Of a stretch of 64,000 bases of DNA, positions 8,114 through 19,058 are shown in pieces. A model generated the notes under the pieces. It saw only the letters and a program-made list of their open reading frames with translations. It was not told the DNA's origin and did no database searches. This DNA comes from Oceanobacillus alkalisoli (GTDB lineage: Bacteria; Bacillota; Bacilli; Bacillales; Amphibacillaceae). A program made the translations under genes and the position numbers. Each line of letters begins with the position of its first letter. Within the stretch, counting starts at the first letter, position 1. The stretch spans positions 221,990 to 285,989 of the forward strand of contig NZ_JAKGBW010000003.1 of assembly GCF_021556485.1 (NCBI RefSeq), read 5' to 3'.

Positions 8114-9463
8114 CTACAATAGTTTATGCACGGCTTGATTAAACATGTCACCTCTTTCTTCAAATGTACGATATTGATCCCAACTCGCACAGGCTGGGGA
8201 CAGTAAAATTACATCATTTTCTTCTGAAATTCCGTAACCTTTTTGAACAGCATCTTCCACATTTTCCGCTGTTAAAACAGTAGAAATCCCAGCTTCTCTT
8301 GCCACTTCTTTAAACTTTTCTTTCGTCTCTCCAAAGCTTACAAGGCCTTTTACATTTTTCAAATGAGGAATCAGCCCTTTTAGATCATCCCCACGATCCA
8401 GGCCGCCTGCAAGTAAAATCGTTGGCTGTTTAAAGGAAGCTAATGCTTTTTCCGTAGCGAGCATATTTGTCGCTTTTGAATCATTATAAAAGTATCGACC
8501 CTTCAAATTTGTTACATATTGAAGACGGTGCTCTACACCTACAAAGGTTGTTAAAACTCTTTCAATCCCCTCATTCGTTGCACCTGCCAATTTCGCTGCA
8601 CAAATCGCTGCCAGGATATTCTCTAAATGGTGCTCACCAACGAGAACAATTTTTTCCACGTCGATAATCTTCTCGTTTAGGAAATAAATCGCTTCGCCAT
8701 CAGACCAGGCACCATTTTGAACTTCCTTTGCAGTAGAAAACGGAATTCGTCTTGCCTTTGTTCCAACTACTGCTGACGAGATATCCAGATCGTCAGCATT
8801 ATAGATTAAATAGTCATCTTCTGTCTGGTTACGGAATATATTGTATTTCGCTTGCTTATAATTTTCGAGTGATTTGTGATAATCAAGATGTGCTTGATAG
8901 ATGTTTAAGATGACTGCAATATTCGGTCGGAAATCTATTGTACCTTGAAGCTGGAAAGAAGACAGCTCTAAAACTAATGTTTCATCATCTGATAAACTTT
9001 CCGCAACCTCAGTAGCTACGATACCGATATTACCAGCTACTTTAACCTGTTGCTTGCTTTCCTTTAACATTTTAGATGCTAGGGTCGTGGTTGTTGTCTT
9101 TCCATTTGAACCAGTAATTCCGATTAATGTACCTGGAACAAGCTGATAAGCTATTTCTATTTCCGTTACGATTGGAATATTTCGCTTAACCGCTTCAACT
9201 AAGACAGGATTATCATAGGAAATACCCGGGTTTTTAACAACGACCTCAATTCCTTCCAAGACAGACAATGGATGGGAACCAAGAACCATTTCTGCACCGA
9301 GTGCTATAAGATCTTGCACCACTGTTGATTTAGTCGTCAATTGCTGGTCGTTTACCCTTACTTGTTTACCGTTTTTGAGTAATGTTTTTGCAGCTGCTGT
9401 TCCACTTCTCGCCAAGCCGAGAACAAGCACATGATGATATGGAAAAGCTTTTAGTTTTCTCAA
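8114..9463 (-). CDS. murD: UDP-N-acetylmuramoyl-L-alanine--D-glutamate ligase MurD
   Basis: Cytosolic ATP-dependent ligase that adds D-glutamate to UDP-MurNAc-L-Ala. The 449-residue protein has an N-terminal Rossmann-like domain ([10 protein letters not shown], about 12-21). The Mur ligase P-loop [10 protein letters not shown] is at about 117-126. NSKATN and [20 protein letters not shown], typical of MurD, lie in the C-terminal half. The start is a TTG overlapping the mraY stop by 4 nt, with GAGGTGG upstream, so translation is probably coupled to mraY. Confidence 0.97.
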   Translation of the reverse strand: MRKLKAFPYHHVLVLGLARSGTAAAKTLLKNGKQVRVNDQQLTTKSTVVQDLIALGAEMVLGSHPLSVLEGIEVVVKNPGISYDNPVLVEAVKRNIPIVTEIEIAYQLVPGTLIGITGSNGKTTTTTLASKMLKESKQQVKVAGNIGIVATEVAESLSDDETLVLELSSFQLQGTIDFRPNIAVILNIYQAHLDYHKSLENYKQAKYNIFRNQTEDDYLIYNADDLDISSAVVGTKARRIPFSTAKEVQNGAWSDGEAIYFLNEKIIDVEKIVLVGEHHLENILAAICAAKLAGATNEGIERVLTTFVGVEHRLQYVTNLKGRYFYNDSKATNMLATEKALASFKQPTILLAGGLDRGDDLKGLIPHLKNVKGLVSFGETKEKFKEVAREAGISTVLTAENVEDAVQKGYGISEENDVILLSPACASWDQYRTFEERGDMFNQAVHKLL

Positions 9464-10443
9464 TTTAAGCCCACCTCAATAAAAATCCCTAATGCGGCAA
9501 ACACGAGGCCAACTAGCCAGAACGTTGTTACAACCCGCCATTCCGACCATCCGATCAACTCATAATGATGGTGTAATGGGCTCATTTTAAAGACGCGTTT
9601 ACCAGTCGTTTTAAAGGAAATCACTTGGATAATAACAGATAACGTCTCAATAACAAAGACACCACCGATAATAACAAGCAGTATTTCCATTTTTGTAAGA
9701 ATTGCTACAGCGGCAATTGCTCCGCCAAGTGCAAGGGATCCTGTGTCACCCATAAACACTTTAGCAGGATGAGCATTGAACACAAGAAAGCCTAGCAGTG
9801 CTCCTGCTGCTGCCAATGAAAAGACCGCGATATCGTTCTGCGGCATCCCGTATAATGCTAAGATAGCAAAAGCACCAAATGCTATAGCTGCTGTTCCTGC
9901 AAGCAGTCCATCCAATCCGTCCGTCAAATTGACAGCGTTAGAAGAACCAACAAGCATAAAAATAACTAAAATGGCATAAAACCAGCCAAGTTCCCATTGG
10001 ATATTCGTCCCTGGAATTTGAATATAGGTTGAAAAATCATTTGCCTGTAAAACGAAAAAGAATAAAAGTGCAATCACAATTTGGCCGATTAATTTCTGTA
10101 GTGAGGTTAAGCCGAGATTCCGTTTCAGTGCGACTTTGATGAAATCATCCAGAAAACCTACGAGACCGTAACCGAATAGAACGAACAACAATAGCCACAT
10201 TTCGTATCCGATTGCTCCGCTCACTTTCCAGATCATGATCAGTGAAGTAATAATAATGCTTAATACAATCATGATCCCACCCATCGTTGGTGTACCGGTC
10301 TTTTTTTGATGTGATTCTGGTCCTTCTTCGCGAATACTTTGTCCAAACTTTAATCTTCTTAAAAATGGAATGAAAAGCGGCGAAAAAAGAACAGTAATTA
10401 AAAATGATATCCCTATCGTCATTATTAAAGTAGTTATACTCAT
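9460..10443 (-). CDS. mraY: Phospho-N-acetylmuramoyl-pentapeptide transferase MraY
   Basis: Integral membrane enzyme that transfers phospho-MurNAc-pentapeptide to undecaprenyl phosphate, giving lipid I. The 327-residue protein has about ten membrane helices. It carries the active-site aspartates in GFLDD (99-100), the NLTDGLDGL motif, [11 protein letters not shown] and the histidine motif [11 protein letters not shown] near residue 290. A GAGGAGG site precedes the ATG. Its 3' end overlaps murD by 4 nt. MurG, which acts next, is not in this window. Confidence 0.98.
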   Translation of the reverse strand: MSITTLIMTIGISFLITVLFSPLFIPFLRRLKFGQSIREEGPESHQKKTGTPTMGGIMIVLSIIITSLIMIWKVSGAIGYEMWLLLFVLFGYGLVGFLDDFIKVALKRNLGLTSLQKLIGQIVIALLFFFVLQANDFSTYIQIPGTNIQWELGWFYAILVIFMLVGSSNAVNLTDGLDGLLAGTAAIAFGAFAILALYGMPQNDIAVFSLAAAGALLGFLVFNAHPAKVFMGDTGSLALGGAIAAVAILTKMEILLVIIGGVFVIETLSVIIQVISFKTTGKRVFKMSPLHHHYELIGWSEWRVVTTFWLVGLVFAALGIFIEVGLN

Positions 10444-10460
10444 ATCAAGTTCCTCCTCAA

Positions 10461-11846
10461 TTACTGCTCCTTATCTTCTTGCTTCGTCACGATGGCTTCA
10501 ACCATTGTTTCAAACTGAAGGCCACGTGACGCTTTAAATAAAACAAGACTCATCTTTGTAAGGTGCTGGTTTAATTCGTTTATTAATGCTTCTTTTGTTT
10601 CGAAATGTTTACACTGAATTTCACTTTCCTGAACACTATCCGTAATTAATTTTGCTTTTTCTCCATATGTATACAAATGAGTGATTGGAGAAGTAATCAC
10701 TTCGGCTACCGAACGGTGCAGTGCATCTGCATAATTTCCCAGCTCGAGTATATCTCCTAGTACAAGTATTTTCGTATCGAAGCCTTCCATCTGTTTAATT
10801 ACTTCTATCGCTGCTTTCATCGATGTTGGAGAGGCGTTGTACGAATCATTCACAATGGTTGCCTGATTTTGTTTTGACTTTAATAATTCAAAACGCATGG
10901 CGGAATGTGCCAGCTCTTTTAGGCCTGCTTCCTGTTTCTCTTCAGATATATGCAGTAACTCGGCAATCTGAAGCGCGAACCCAGCATTTTTTGCGTGATG
11001 CTTACCAAAGAGAGGCACTTGGAAGCGGCGGCCGTGAGCATTTGTGAAAGATGTCCCATCCACTGTAATATCTACGTCATCCAAGCGGACCTCATTATCC
11101 GCATTAAAGCCACAGTTGATAACATCCACTGAATCGTCCGTATGTATAGCTTGTAAGAGAGGTTCATCACCATCAACAATCAACTTGCCGCCTTCTTTCA
11201 GCCCATTGATTATTTCAAGCTTGGCTTTGGCAATCCCTTCCCTTGAACCGAGGTATTCGATATGTGATTCCCCGATATTCGTAATAATTGCATAATCCGG
11301 CTTTGCAATTTTCGTCAATACATCAATTTCACCGTACCCGCTCATTCCAAGCTCGAGTACAAGCACTTCCGTATCGCGGGGCATACTAAGAATTGTCAAT
11401 GGTAAGCCGATATGATTGTTCAAGTTTCCTAATGTAGCATGTGTATGGTAAGTTGTCTTCATAATCGCGGCTATCAGGTCCTTCGTAGTTGTCTTCCCAT
11501 TAGATCCGGTAATCCCAATCACAACTGGATTAATCTTGTCTCTGTAATAGGCAGCAATTTTTTGCAGACCTTCTGTTGTGTCTTTTGTATAAAAGACAGG
11601 AAAATCAAGCGGGATGGAAGGGGGTAACTTCTCCAGCTCATCCCACAAGATTGCGACCGCACCATTTTCTATCGCTTGTTCGACATAATCGTGACCATTA
11701 AACTGATCACCGACAATCGGGATAAACAAAGAATGATCCACTTTCGACCGGCTGTCTGTTGTAATTCGGTCGATTGCAATTGAATCATCAAGTGATTTTC
11801 GATTGTTCGTAAATAGTTGCTTTAATTCTTTTACTGTAAATAACAT
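10461..11846 (-). CDS. murF: UDP-MurNAc-tripeptide--D-Ala-D-Ala ligase MurF
   Basis: Cytosolic ATP-dependent ligase that adds D-Ala-D-Ala to complete the peptidoglycan precursor. The 461-residue protein has an N-terminal substrate domain, the P-loop [11 protein letters not shown] (about 113-123), and the ligase motifs [23 protein letters not shown] and VLGDILELG that distinguish MurF from MurE. It lies 2 nt downstream of murE and 17 nt upstream of mraY, so it belongs to the same operon. In B. subtilis murF is elsewhere beside ddl; the placement here is the more general bacterial dcw order. Confidence 0.97.
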   Translation of the reverse strand: MLFTVKELKQLFTNNRKSLDDSIAIDRITTDSRSKVDHSLFIPIVGDQFNGHDYVEQAIENGAVAILWDELEKLPPSIPLDFPVFYTKDTTEGLQKIAAYYRDKINPVVIGITGSNGKTTTKDLIAAIMKTTYHTHATLGNLNNHIGLPLTILSMPRDTEVLVLELGMSGYGEIDVLTKIAKPDYAIITNIGESHIEYLGSREGIAKAKLEIINGLKEGGKLIVDGDEPLLQAIHTDDSVDVINCGFNADNEVRLDDVDITVDGTSFTNAHGRRFQVPLFGKHHAKNAGFALQIAELLHISEEKQEAGLKELAHSAMRFELLKSKQNQATIVNDSYNASPTSMKAAIEVIKQMEGFDTKILVLGDILELGNYADALHRSVAEVITSPITHLYTYGEKAKLITDSVQESEIQCKHFETKEALINELNQHLTKMSLVLFKASRGLQFETMVEAIVTKQEDKEQ

Positions 11847-11848
11847 CG

Positions 11849-13321
11849 TTAAAACTCCTTATTTAAAAACGCATTTTTAGCTACAACACGGTCATCGAAT
11901 GGATACTTCCTGCCATTAATCTCCTGGTACGTTTCGTGACCTTTGCCTGCGATGACTACAAGGTCTCCAGCTTCTGCAGCGGACATTGCTTTTTCTATTG
12001 CCGTCAATCGATCGATGATGACTTCATAATTATGGACATGCCCATCGAAAATCTGGACCATGTCGTCAAGAATAGCTCGCGGGTCTTCCGTACGCGGATT
12101 ATCAGAAGTAAAAATTGCATAATCTGCGTGCTTGATTGCTTCTTGCGCCATGAGTGGCCGTTTTTCCGGATCACGGTCACCCCCGCAACCAAGTACACAA
12201 TAGAGCTTACCTGTTTTTATTTCTTTACATGTTTCAAGAATGTTTTTCACCGCATGAGGAGTATGCGCATAGTCCACAATAATACCAAATGGCTGCCCGA
12301 AATCAACCGTCTCGAACCTGCCTGGAATAGGTGGGACAACCTCGAACGTATCTTTAATAATATGCAAAGGAATCCCGTTAACCAATGCAGCAGATCCCGC
12401 TGCAAGCATATTATAAATGTTAAACTTCCCAGTAAGCCTACTCGTAATTTTAACCGTTCCGACCGGTGTTTTCAATTGAAATATTGTCCGGCCCGGTAAA
12501 AGCTCAATATCATAAGCCATTACATCTGCTTCACGCTCGATACCGTAAGTTACGATTGGAAAAGCACTTGTTTTTTTCAGCGTTTCCGCATAATGATCGT
12601 CTGCATTGATAACGGAAAACTTCCTTCTGCCGTCATAGGTATTCCCGAGACGTGAGAATAATTGACTTTTAGCAAAGAAGTAATTCTCTTCACTCTTATG
12701 ATAATCCAAATGATCCTGCGTTAAATTGGTAAATATTACCGTGTCAAAATCACAGCCGTACACCCTTCCCAAATCAAGACCATGGGAAGACACTTCCATT
12801 ATTACTTGTTCTACTCTTGAATTCTGCATATCATGAAAGAGTTGTTGGAGGATGAGCGCATCTGGAGTTGTATTACTTGTTGCACTGTATCGGTCACCTA
12901 CTTTATTGTGAATGGTGCCAATCACACCGGTCTTTTTTCCAAAATGGTTATACAATGCATCGAGAAGGTAACTGACGGTTGTTTTTCCATTTGTTCCGGT
13001 TATCCCAATCAAGGGGAGCTTTGTCGAAGGATAATCATAAAATGTATTTACTATAATTGCAAGAGCCCGTACCGAATTATTTACATAAATGACTGGAACC
13101 GTGCTTTTCACTCTTTTCTCTGCAATTATGACCTTTGCTCCCTTTTCAATCGCATCTTGGACATAGAGATGTCCATCTGTCTGGAAACCTTCTATACAAG
13201 TGAATAGACTCCCTGGCGTTACACGACGCGAATCTGTATGAATAGCAGTAATCTCTATCTCCTCAGATTCTGTCGTTAAGCTTATAAATGGCAGCGCCTG
13301 AATCAATTCTCCTAATTTCAT
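11849..13321 (-). CDS. murE: UDP-MurNAc-L-Ala-D-Glu--meso-diaminopimelate ligase MurE
   Basis: Cytosolic ligase that adds the third amino acid to the stem peptide. The 490-residue protein has the P-loop TGTNGKTTVS (109-117), the carbamylated-lysine region YHKSEENY, and DNPR at 407-410. That DNPR motif is the signature of enzymes specific for meso-diaminopimelate rather than lysine, so the wall is predicted to be the A1-gamma type. GGAGAAGGGTG precedes the ATG. It follows spoVD by 62 nt and adjoins murF. Confidence 0.98.
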   Translation of the reverse strand: MKLGELIQALPFISLTTESEEIEITAIHTDSRRVTPGSLFTCIEGFQTDGHLYVQDAIEKGAKVIIAEKRVKSTVPVIYVNNSVRALAIIVNTFYDYPSTKLPLIGITGTNGKTTVSYLLDALYNHFGKKTGVIGTIHNKVGDRYSATSNTTPDALILQQLFHDMQNSRVEQVIMEVSSHGLDLGRVYGCDFDTVIFTNLTQDHLDYHKSEENYFFAKSQLFSRLGNTYDGRRKFSVINADDHYAETLKKTSAFPIVTYGIEREADVMAYDIELLPGRTIFQLKTPVGTVKITSRLTGKFNIYNMLAAGSAALVNGIPLHIIKDTFEVVPPIPGRFETVDFGQPFGIIVDYAHTPHAVKNILETCKEIKTGKLYCVLGCGGDRDPEKRPLMAQEAIKHADYAIFTSDNPRTEDPRAILDDMVQIFDGHVHNYEVIIDRLTAIEKAMSAAEAGDLVVIAGKGHETYQEINGRKYPFDDRVVAKNAFLNKEF

Positions 13322-13383
13322 CGGTTCACCCTTCTCCTAAGAACTATACCGATGGGAAAAGGATGACAAATCTGCAGGCTTGA

Positions 13384-15306
13384 TTAGTCACTTAAAAATA
13401 TCCGCACTTTCGCTCCTTCCATCACTTTTTCACCTGGTTTTGGAGCTTGATCAATAATCTTTCCGCCACTTCCGCTAACATCCACAGATAAATTCAGCAT
13501 AAACTCTGACAGTTCTTGTGGTGTTAGACCAATTAAATCCGGTACTTCAACAAGCGGTTCCTCTGGCCACTGATATTCTTTCTCCAGACCATCTGAACGC
13601 TTCTCAACATCCATAACCGGCAAACTATCATCGATAATCTTGCCGACAATTGGTGCTGCAACAACCCCTCCAAATTGAACTGTATTTTTCGGGTTATCAA
13701 CAGCTACATAGACGACAATCTCCGGATCATCGGCTGGAGCAAACCCAATAAAAGAAACAATATAGTTATTTTGCATATAGCGACCGTCCGGACCTACTTT
13801 TTGTGCGGTTCCTGTCTTTCCTCCCACTCGGTACCCTTCAACATATGCAGGTCGGCCCGTCCCCTGTGCAACTACAGATTCAAGTGCATATCGCAGTTCT
13901 TCGGACGTTTCCTCCGCAATCACCTGATGCTTAATGGTCGGTTCAATTCTTTCGACAACTTCTTCTGTCACCGGATCAAGCCATTCAGAAGCTATATACG
14001 GCTCATATAAAAATCCGCCGTTAACAGCAGCTGCTACAGCCATGACCTGTTGAATCGGAGTTACAGACACACCTTGACCGAAAGCTGTCGTAGCAAGTTC
14101 AAGTGGGCCTACATTCTCAGGATTAAAGAGGATTCCATTTCCCTCTCCTTCCAAATCAATCCCTGTTTTCTTACCAAATCCAAATGCATCAATATAAGAA
14201 AACAATCTCTCCGTACCAAGCAGTTGCCCTAAATTCACAAATCCAGGGTTACAGGAATTCTGTACGACTTCAAGATAACTTTGGTGACCGTGTCCTCCTC
14301 TTTTCCAACAATGGATATGAGTTCCAGCAACATTAATATCTCCATCATCATCAAAATGATCTTCATGAAGATCAACTATCTTTTCTTCCAATGCAGCAGC
14401 AAGGGTAATGATTTTAAAAGTAGATCCCGGTTCATATGTGCTCCAGATTGGAAGATTTCGGTCAAACACTTCCGCATCTGCTTCCTGATAATATTCTGGA
14501 TGAAAGTTAGGTCTTGTCGTCATTCCGAGAATACCACCAGTTTTCGGGTCGACTGCGATGGCCATAGCGCCGTCTGGATTATACTTTAGAGCAGCTAAGT
14601 CCATTTCCCGTTCTAAGATTGCTTGTACTTGGGAATGAATCGTCGTTTTTAAATGCAACCCATCCTTTGGTGGGGTATACACGTCCGCAAGTGTATCTAA
14701 CCGGTTACCACGTGCATCGGAAAAGAATGATAAACTGCCCGCCGTCCCGTTTAATTTTTCATCATAATATTGCTCTAGACCCATTAATCCCTGGTTATCG
14801 ATACCAGTAAAACCGAGCACATGGGAAAGGGAAGTTTCATAAGGGTAATGTCTTTTCGAATCTTTCGCCAAATAGACACCTGAGAGATTTAACGTACGAA
14901 TTGCTTTCTCCTCTTCAGCCGAAATCTTAATCCCCTCCGGCCGGATTGTCACACTTGAAGCCTGTCGTGTAATCGTTTCATACACTTTATCAACTGAAGC
15001 GCCCAGCACCCCTGCTAACGCTTCTGCTGTCGATTCAGGATCTGTTACTTGCCGCGGAACAATTGTAACGGTTGGAGCCGTCACATTTTCAGCAAGAGGG
15101 GTTTCATTCATATCTAATATTTTCCCTCGTTCTGGAGCAAATTGGATATCCCTTGTCCAAAGTTCATTCGCTTCTTCAAACAATTCGTCACCCATTACAA
15201 ATTGGACATAGGCCAACCTGAGTATGATGGTAATTAAGATAATTAAGGCAAAAAGAAAAACAGTAACGATTCGTTTTTTGACTGTAATCGTGGATACGCG
15301 TTTCAT
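13384..15306 (-). CDS. spoVD: Sporulation-specific penicillin-binding protein SpoVD
   Basis: Class B transpeptidase for spore cortex, working with the SEDS protein SpoVE. The 641-residue protein has an N-terminal membrane helix (about 12-36), a dimerisation domain, and a transpeptidase domain with STFK (Ser295), SCN (351-353) and KTGTA (from 497). One C-terminal PASTA domain begins near VEVPDLIGLTPQEL. The start is set at ATG 15306 with AGAGGAG 7 nt upstream, giving MKRVSTITVKKRIV as in the family; the longest frame would add 22 residues across that site. The single PASTA domain and the position after pbpB separate it from PBP2B. Confidence 0.96.
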   Translation of the reverse strand: MKRVSTITVKKRIVTVFLFALIILITIILRLAYVQFVMGDELFEEANELWTRDIQFAPERGKILDMNETPLAENVTAPTVTIVPRQVTDPESTAEALAGVLGASVDKVYETITRQASSVTIRPEGIKISAEEEKAIRTLNLSGVYLAKDSKRHYPYETSLSHVLGFTGIDNQGLMGLEQYYDEKLNGTAGSLSFFSDARGNRLDTLADVYTPPKDGLHLKTTIHSQVQAILEREMDLAALKYNPDGAMAIAVDPKTGGILGMTTRPNFHPEYYQEADAEVFDRNLPIWSTYEPGSTFKIITLAAALEEKIVDLHEDHFDDDGDINVAGTHIHCWKRGGHGHQSYLEVVQNSCNPGFVNLGQLLGTERLFSYIDAFGFGKKTGIDLEGEGNGILFNPENVGPLELATTAFGQGVSVTPIQQVMAVAAAVNGGFLYEPYIASEWLDPVTEEVVERIEPTIKHQVIAEETSEELRYALESVVAQGTGRPAYVEGYRVGGKTGTAQKVGPDGRYMQNNYIVSFIGFAPADDPEIVVYVAVDNPKNTVQFGGVVAAPIVGKIIDDSLPVMDVEKRSDGLEKEYQWPEEPLVEVPDLIGLTPQELSEFMLNLSVDVSGSGGKIIDQAPKPGEKVMEGAKVRIFLSD

Positions 15307-15340
15307 ACTTGCACTCCTCTTTATAGATAGGCTTGTATCC

Positions 15341-15369
15341 ACTATATGAGTTTCAAAAAACGAATAGAA
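15341..15369 (-). promoter_or_regulatory. Possible sigma-E promoter of spoVD
   Basis: On the minus strand TTCTATTC (15362-15369) and CATATAGT (15341-15348) are 13 nt apart, partly matching the sigma-E pattern (GTCATATT / CATACAAT; 6 of 8 in the -10). spoVD is sigma-E controlled in B. subtilis. The match is imperfect. Confidence 0.4.
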
Positions 15370-15387
15370 CACTGTTTTCCTTTGTCT

Positions 15388-17661
15388 TTATTCGTTTATT
15401 TCTTCTTGTTCCACTTGCTCTTCCTGTTCTCCGTCTGATGTTTCCTCTTGCTCTTCGTCACCTGGAATTTCTTCCCTTTCTTCCCCAGGTGGTAACAACT
15501 CGATGCCAAGATAAGCTCCTTTGCTTAACGCCGTTCCTGGTTCAACGCTTTGCATCACAACATACCCATTTCCAAAGCTTTCAAGTTGTAAATCCATCAT
15601 GTCTGCCAACTCGACAACTTGACGTTTCGACCAGCCCATGATGTCTGGCATAGCCGGTTCATCTGTAATTAAGATAATATGTTTTGTCGGCAAGGTTTTT
15701 TCTCCTGCTGTCACATTCGCTTTCGTGACCTTTGTTCCACTACCAACCGTCGTTACGTTAAACCCTTTTTCTTCAAGTTGAGTGGTTAATTGTTCTGGAT
15801 CTTTCCCATTCAGTTCAGGTATTTCAACCCGTTCAATTTCCTCTATATCTTCACCGTCCGGATCAATATTCAGGTAATGTAAACCATTTTCCATAACATT
15901 TTTTACGATAAAGGAAACAGGTTGGGATCCATATTCACCAGCCTCAAGATCTGGCTGCTGAACAGAGACAAACATGACTAATTCCGGGTCTTCAATCGGA
16001 GCCATTCCTAAAAACGAAAAAATCATATTTTCCCTGCCACTTAAATAACCGCCCCCATCCGGATTAGGGATTTGAGCTGTCCCGGTTTTCCCGCCTATAG
16101 TGTAGTCTTCCAGACGGAATTGTTTCCCTGTACCATTCTCCCCTTCAACAGCACGCTGTAATAATCCACGCACCTGTTCGGCAGTTTCAGGCGATATTGG
16201 TTCTGATGTAACTTCCGGTTCATTCCCGTCAATTACTTCGGATGTTGCGGGATCCACAATTTTATTGATGACATACGGTTTTAACATTTTGCCGTCATTT
16301 GCAATCGCTGTTGCTGCTTTCATCATTTGGATTGGCGTCACTGTACTACCTTGCCCGAAGGAGGTTGTCAGTTTTTCACGCGGCCAATTATATAAAATCT
16401 CGCCTGTTATTTCTCCTGGTAAGTCGATATCTGTCGGTTTATCAATATCAAATGCATGCAGATATTCTAAAAACTTTTCCGTGCCAAGCTTCTCCCAAAC
16501 GAGCTTCGAAGCCGCAACGTTTGAAGAACGTTCAAATCCTTCATCAAACGAAATGGTTCCCCAACCCTTTCCTTCGTTCACATCTCGAATGGGGATGATT
16601 TTCTCGTTTACATTATATGTTCCGGATAGGTATTTTTCATCCCCGTTATAGACGCCCTCTTCAATGGCAGCAGCCCACGTGAACATCTTCACGGTTGAGC
16701 CTGGTTCAATTGGTGTCGAAATAACGTCATTATACCAATTCTGTACATCTGCCGGATTATTCGGGTTATAACTTGGTCGGCTGCTCATCGCAAGGACTTC
16801 GCCGGTTTTCGCATGCATGACGACGGCAGTCATCCGCTCCGGGCTATAAGAACTCTCTACAGTAGACATTGCCTCATCAACCAATGTTTGGATTTTTTGA
16901 TCAAGCGTTAAGTATACATCGTTTCCGTCTTCCGGCTCTTTAATAACTTCATTTGGGTTTAGTAGTTTCGAATTATACAAGTCTCGTTGATAGGAGATAT
17001 AGCCACTCTCACCTCGGAGCAGCTCATCCATTTGCTTTTCCATACCGGTAACGCCTGCAATTTCAGACCTTATCTCCCCGTCCTCATCCTCGAATTCTGA
17101 TTCTCTAGCAAATCCAATGATGTGGGATGCGAACATACCGTTAGGATAAAAGCGCATCGCTTCCTCGTCAAAGTATATTCCTGGTAATTTAAGTTCCTCG
17201 ATTTCTTCTTTTTTGTTTTGGCTAAGTTGTCTTCCAGCATTACCAAATTCCACTTGAAATCGTGGCGGGTCTGCATCAAGTCCTGCTTGTAAGGAATCGC
17301 GGATCATACTAGCATCCACCTCCAAGATTGGAGCAAGAGCTTCAGAAGTCTTGTCCACATCCACGACATGCCGTGGTTTTTCTGGGTTTTCCGAGTATGC
17401 TTCATCAAGAACAGCGAATACACGGTATGTCGGCCGGTCATAGGCGAGAATCATACCGTTTTTATCGAGGATTTTCCCTCGTTCTGCTGGAAGTGTATAA
17501 GAAGCAGTCCGTTTTTGATCCGCCCATTCTTCTAGTGAGATATTATTTACTTCTCCAGTCGCCTGGATATAAATAAACCTGCCCGTTAGAACGATAAAAA
17601 TCGCCACAAAAAATATAATCAGTATTCCCGCCATCATATGTGTCGTCTTGTTTTTCCTCAT
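15388..17661 (-). CDS. pbpB: Penicillin-binding protein 2B (septal transpeptidase PbpB)
   Basis: Class B penicillin-binding protein that crosslinks septal peptidoglycan with FtsW. The 757-residue protein has one N-terminal membrane helix (about 11-32), a dimerisation domain, and a transpeptidase domain with STVK (Ser322), SSN (379-381) and KTGTA (near 520). Two PASTA repeats follow (from about VEIPELNGKDPEQL and MPDIMGWSKRQV), then a glutamate-rich tail. An AGAGG site precedes the ATG. It sits between ftsL (12 nt upstream) and spoVD, as in B. subtilis. Confidence 0.97.
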   Translation of the reverse strand: MRKNKTTHMMAGILIIFFVAIFIVLTGRFIYIQATGEVNNISLEEWADQKRTASYTLPAERGKILDKNGMILAYDRPTYRVFAVLDEAYSENPEKPRHVVDVDKTSEALAPILEVDASMIRDSLQAGLDADPPRFQVEFGNAGRQLSQNKKEEIEELKLPGIYFDEEAMRFYPNGMFASHIIGFARESEFEDEDGEIRSEIAGVTGMEKQMDELLRGESGYISYQRDLYNSKLLNPNEVIKEPEDGNDVYLTLDQKIQTLVDEAMSTVESSYSPERMTAVVMHAKTGEVLAMSSRPSYNPNNPADVQNWYNDVISTPIEPGSTVKMFTWAAAIEEGVYNGDEKYLSGTYNVNEKIIPIRDVNEGKGWGTISFDEGFERSSNVAASKLVWEKLGTEKFLEYLHAFDIDKPTDIDLPGEITGEILYNWPREKLTTSFGQGSTVTPIQMMKAATAIANDGKMLKPYVINKIVDPATSEVIDGNEPEVTSEPISPETAEQVRGLLQRAVEGENGTGKQFRLEDYTIGGKTGTAQIPNPDGGGYLSGRENMIFSFLGMAPIEDPELVMFVSVQQPDLEAGEYGSQPVSFIVKNVMENGLHYLNIDPDGEDIEEIERVEIPELNGKDPEQLTTQLEEKGFNVTTVGSGTKVTKANVTAGEKTLPTKHIILITDEPAMPDIMGWSKRQVVELADMMDLQLESFGNGYVVMQSVEPGTALSKGAYLGIELLPPGEEREEIPGDEEQEETSDGEQEEQVEQEEINE

Positions 17662-17672
17662 ACGATAACCTC

Positions 17673-18050
17673 TTACTCCTGTTCTACTGCTTGCGCTTGT
17701 TTTACCTCAGCATTTTGAATGGTTAACCCATGTGACTCAGCAATCGAGATAATACGTTCTGGACGGGATAGTTCTTTCACTTCGAAAGCAAGACCTTCAT
17801 TTGCGATTTGTTGTTGCTGGACGGATTTTTCAAGCTCTTGCATTTCCCGATTTAAAGCGTCAGTCTGAGAAGATAAAGAAACCATAAATACACCGGCGAT
17901 GATTAAGCCAGCTGCAATCATCGAATAAATGACTTTTTCTCCCTTCGTAATCCAACCTTGCTTTTTAACTTTAACGGCTACTTTTTTCGGTTCACGATTT
18001 GGATTAGGAGACGGATTCGTGTTCCAGCTCCTCGCTTGATTTGCACTCAT
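17673..18050 (-). CDS. ftsL: Cell division protein FtsL
   Basis: Small bitopic division protein that pairs with DivIC and DivIB to activate septal synthesis. About 125 residues: a basic cytosolic N-terminus, one membrane helix (VIYSMIAAGLIIAGVFMVSL), and an extracellular coiled coil (about 62-105, with LNREMQELEKSVQQQQIAN). The start is set at ATG 18050, which overlaps the rsmH stop in the sequence TAATG and has GGTGGAG 6 nt upstream; a GTG four codons earlier has no better site. Tight coupling to rsmH is likely. Confidence 0.93.
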   Translation of the reverse strand: MSANQARSWNTNPSPNPNREPKKVAVKVKKQGWITKGEKVIYSMIAAGLIIAGVFMVSLSSQTDALNREMQELEKSVQQQQIANEGLAFEVKELSRPERIISIAESHGLTIQNAEVKQAQAVEQE

Positions 18051-19027
18051 TATTTTCTCCACCCTTCCTCGTATACAAATGCTTTATCCCATTTTTTTAT
18101 TTTCTCTACGATTCTTAATTTAGCGGAACGTGATCTGCGGTTTTCTTCAAGTTCACTTTCCCTCGCTACAATTGGTTTTCTTGTAATCAACCGAAACGGC
18201 GCTTCATGTTCTTTCGGTATAATTGGTAGATTCCGTGGTGTTTCTTTCGCTGTGCTCCATTTTTTGAATGCCTGTTTGCATAAACGGTCCTCCAGAGAAT
18301 GGAAGGTAATGACAACAACTCTTCCGTCGATGCTTACGAGTTCTGCTGCCTGATGGAGTGCATCATTAAAAGCAGCCAACTCATCATTTACTGCAATTCG
18401 TAATGCTTGGAATATCCGCTTTGCAGGGTGTCCCCCTTTTCTTCTTGCGGGGGCAGGAATTGCTTCTTTAATGATTTCTACAAGTTCAGAGGTTGTCTCA
18501 ATCACAAAGGTCTTGCGGTAGTCTTCAATTTTTCTTGCGATTTGTTTAGAAAACTTCTCTTCACCATATTGGAAAAAGATGCCGACTAACTTTTCATAAG
18601 GCCACTCGTTTACGATTTCCTTGGCTGTCAGTTCACTCTCTTGATTCATCCTCATATCGAGTTCCGCATCCTGATGATAACTGAACCCTCTTTCCCCACG
18701 GTCTAACTGTGGGGATGAAACACCGAGATCAAATAAAATACCATCGATTCGTTCTCTATCAAGCTTTTCTAATTCCTTACTGATTTCGCGGAAATTTGCA
18801 TGAATAAAGCGAATCCGATCCTCGTATGGTGCTAATCTTTTTTTTGCTGCTTCTAGTGCATCAAGGTCCTGATCAAAAGCGATAAGGAGCCCATCTTTGT
18901 TCAATCTTGATGCTATTTCTTCTGAGTGGCCTCCGCCACCAACTGTACAGTCTACGTATGTACCATTTGCCTTAATATTCAAGCCTTTAATTGTTTCCTG
19001 TTTCAATACACTATAATGTTCAAACAA
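18050..19027 (-). CDS. rsmH: 16S rRNA (cytosine-1402-N4)-methyltransferase RsmH
   Basis: S-adenosylmethionine-dependent methyltransferase (formerly MraW) that modifies C1402 of 16S rRNA. The 325-residue protein has the SAM-binding motif [14 protein letters not shown] near residue 26, [27 protein letters not shown], and the C-terminal [11 protein letters not shown]. The start is a TTG with AGGTGAT 6 nt upstream, and it matches the family N-terminus ([11 protein letters not shown]). It is normally adjacent to mraZ; here a 269-bp family B repeat lies between them. Confidence 0.97.
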   Translation of the reverse strand: MFEHYSVLKQETIKGLNIKANGTYVDCTVGGGGHSEEIASRLNKDGLLIAFDQDLDALEAAKKRLAPYEDRIRFIHANFREISKELEKLDRERIDGILFDLGVSSPQLDRGERGFSYHQDAELDMRMNQESELTAKEIVNEWPYEKLVGIFFQYGEEKFSKQIARKIEDYRKTFVIETTSELVEIIKEAIPAPARRKGGHPAKRIFQALRIAVNDELAAFNDALHQAAELVSIDGRVVVITFHSLEDRLCKQAFKKWSTAKETPRNLPIIPKEHEAPFRLITRKPIVARESELEENRRSRSAKLRIVEKIKKWDKAFVYEEGWRK

Positions 19028-19058
19028 GCGATCACCTGCTTCAATTACTTCTATCAGC

